Translations under genes and position numbers: made by a program
The notes under the pieces: model-generated
The model's input: only the letters and a program-made list of their open reading frames with translations
Told to the model about the DNA's origin: nothing
The model's database searches: none
From: an uncultured Streptococcus sp.
Lineage (GTDB): Bacteria; Bacillota; Bacilli; Lactobacillales; Streptococcaceae
DNA: 34,283 nucleotides
Direction: 5' to 3'
Assembly (NCBI GenBank): GCA_934196125.1
Contig: CAKPVT010000020.1
Span: 1-34,283, forward strand
Shown here: positions 34,005 through 34,283 of the stretch, piece after piece
Layout of the letters: each line of letters begins with the position of its first letter
How positions within the stretch are numbered: the stretch's first letter is position 1

Positions 34005-34033
34005 TTGCAAATTAATAAATAAAATACTACAAT
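34005..34033 (+). promoter_or_regulatory. tracrRNA promoter
   Basis: There is a -35 TTGCAA (34005-34010), 17 nt, and a -10 TACAAT (34028-34033). The predicted start near 34040 coincides with the first base of the anti-repeat. The promoter lies within the cas9 upstream region on the opposite strand, so tracrRNA and cas9 are divergent with overlapping control regions. No clear cas9 promoter of its own could be pinned down in this short interval. Confidence 0.75.
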
Positions 34034-34040
34034 AGTTTTG

Positions 34041-34131
34041 TTGGAACTATTCGAAACAACACAGCGAGTTAAAATAAGGCTTTGTCCGTACACAACTTGT
34101 AAAAGTGGCACCCGATTCGGGTGCATTTTTT
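34041..34131 (+). ncRNA. tracrRNA
   Basis: The anti-repeat (34041 to about 34065: TTGGAACTATTCGAAACA, then ACACAGC) is complementary to the array repeat with a G-U pair and one mismatch. It is followed by the lower-stem GTTAAAAT, the nexus AAGGCTTTGTCCGT, a small ACTT/AAGT hairpin, and a perfect terminator hairpin GCACCCG/CGGGTGC (34108-34124) with a T run. The layout equals the S. pyogenes short tracrRNA. It pairs with each repeat for RNase III processing and holds the guide in Cas9. Positions 34132-34213 hold nothing recognisable. Confidence 0.96.
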
Positions 34132-34216
34132 ATTTGTGTTTCAAATAGATATAACAAAACTAAACAAGTTTATTTTACTCCTTAAATTATTAAAAAACAA
34201 GCGTTTCCTGAACTGC

Positions 34217-34261
34217 ACCCCAAAAGTTGGACAGAAAAAATCTAACTTTTGGGGTGTTTTT
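34217..34261 (+). terminator. Terminator-like hairpin at the IS end
   Basis: CACCCCAAAAGTT (34217-34229) and AACTTTTGGGGTG (34244-34256) form a perfect 13-bp stem with a 14-nt loop followed by TTTTT, just before the transposase start codon. Such a structure would stop read-through transcription from outside and keep transposase low. Confidence 0.7.
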
Positions 34262-34263
34262 GT

Positions 34264-34283
34264 ATGAAATTGAGTTACGAAGA
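34264..34283 (+). CDS. IS3-family transposase OrfA, N-terminal start
   Basis: ATG at 34264 opens MKLSYE, the usual beginning of OrfA (helix-turn-helix subunit) in IS150/IS861-like IS3 elements of streptococci. Only the first codons are in the window. No Shine-Dalgarno is visible; the T run of the hairpin lies directly upstream. Confidence 0.7.

Larger units (their letters stand above)
34214..34283 (+). mobile_element. Left end of an IS3-family insertion sequence
   Basis: The terminal inverted repeat TGCACCCCAAAAGTTGGACA (34214-34233) is followed by an inverted copy of its core (AACTTTTGGGGTG, 34244-34256), a T run, and the start of a transposase gene. Compared with the IS end at 50-69 (read inverted) it differs by a couple of bases. 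It lies about 80 bp beyond the tracrRNA terminator and so marks the right boundary of the CRISPR-Cas locus. Confidence 0.85.

Overview
This window is a stretch of Streptococcus chromosome. The gene order aroA-aroK-pheA-LCP, a two-substrate-domain GlnP, lepA next to ndk, and a complete type II-A CRISPR-Cas9 locus with an S. pyogenes/S. mutans-like repeat and tracrRNA all point to that genus. The bovis/equinus group is a reasonable guess, but I cannot assign the species from sequence alone. Both window edges are ends of IS3-family insertion sequences, so the 34 kb between them is bounded by mobile DNA.

Left part (1-9950): the tail of an IS3 transposase, an intact MalR-like repressor (minus strand), and then the wreck of the maltodextrin transporter operon. 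Remnants of malX, malC and malD are stitched together by deletions and carry stop codons, although the cre box and -35 element are still readable. A Nudix hydrolase and uvrB follow on the minus strand. Next is a glutamine-type ABC transporter pair, glnP-glnQ (plus strand), with a textbook GlnR box and promoter. An ABC-F ribosome-protection-type gene comes next. It has an attenuator leader (promoter, three-codon ORF with a strong Shine-Dalgarno, terminator just before the gene), but the gene itself is frameshifted and internally shortened.

Middle part (9950-24250): mostly minus-strand housekeeping genes. These are a small unrecognised protein with a palindrome over its promoter, obgE, a 42-residue DUF4044-type membrane peptide, an RsuA-type pseudouridine synthase, an OppA-type peptide-binding lipoprotein, an RlmD-type RNA methyltransferase, an AbrB-like/Doc-like toxin-antitoxin pair, an LCP-family cell-wall ligase, the overlapping aroA-aroK-pheA genes, lepA and ndk.

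Right part (24379-34131): a type II-A CRISPR-Cas system read leftward. It runs from a divergent tracrRNA (plus strand) through the tightly overlapping cas9-cas1-cas2-csn2 genes, a strong bidirectional terminator, a damaged hicA-hicB module, a leader with its own promoter, and an array of 43 apparently identical 36-bp repeats and 42 spacers. Cas9 cuts with guides made from array transcripts paired to tracrRNA. Cas1, Cas2 and Csn2 add new spacers at the leader end.

The most interesting points are: a Cas9 PAM-interacting region very unlike that of S. pyogenes; a second, orphan copy of the leader plus half a repeat on the other side of ndk; an 11-nt perfect complement to the repeat inside the transcribed leader; the broken hicAB between csn2 and the leader; a Doc-like toxin lacking the motif histidine; and the attenuator-controlled but broken ABC-F gene. 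No database search was possible. Family names rest on recognised motifs and remembered homologues.
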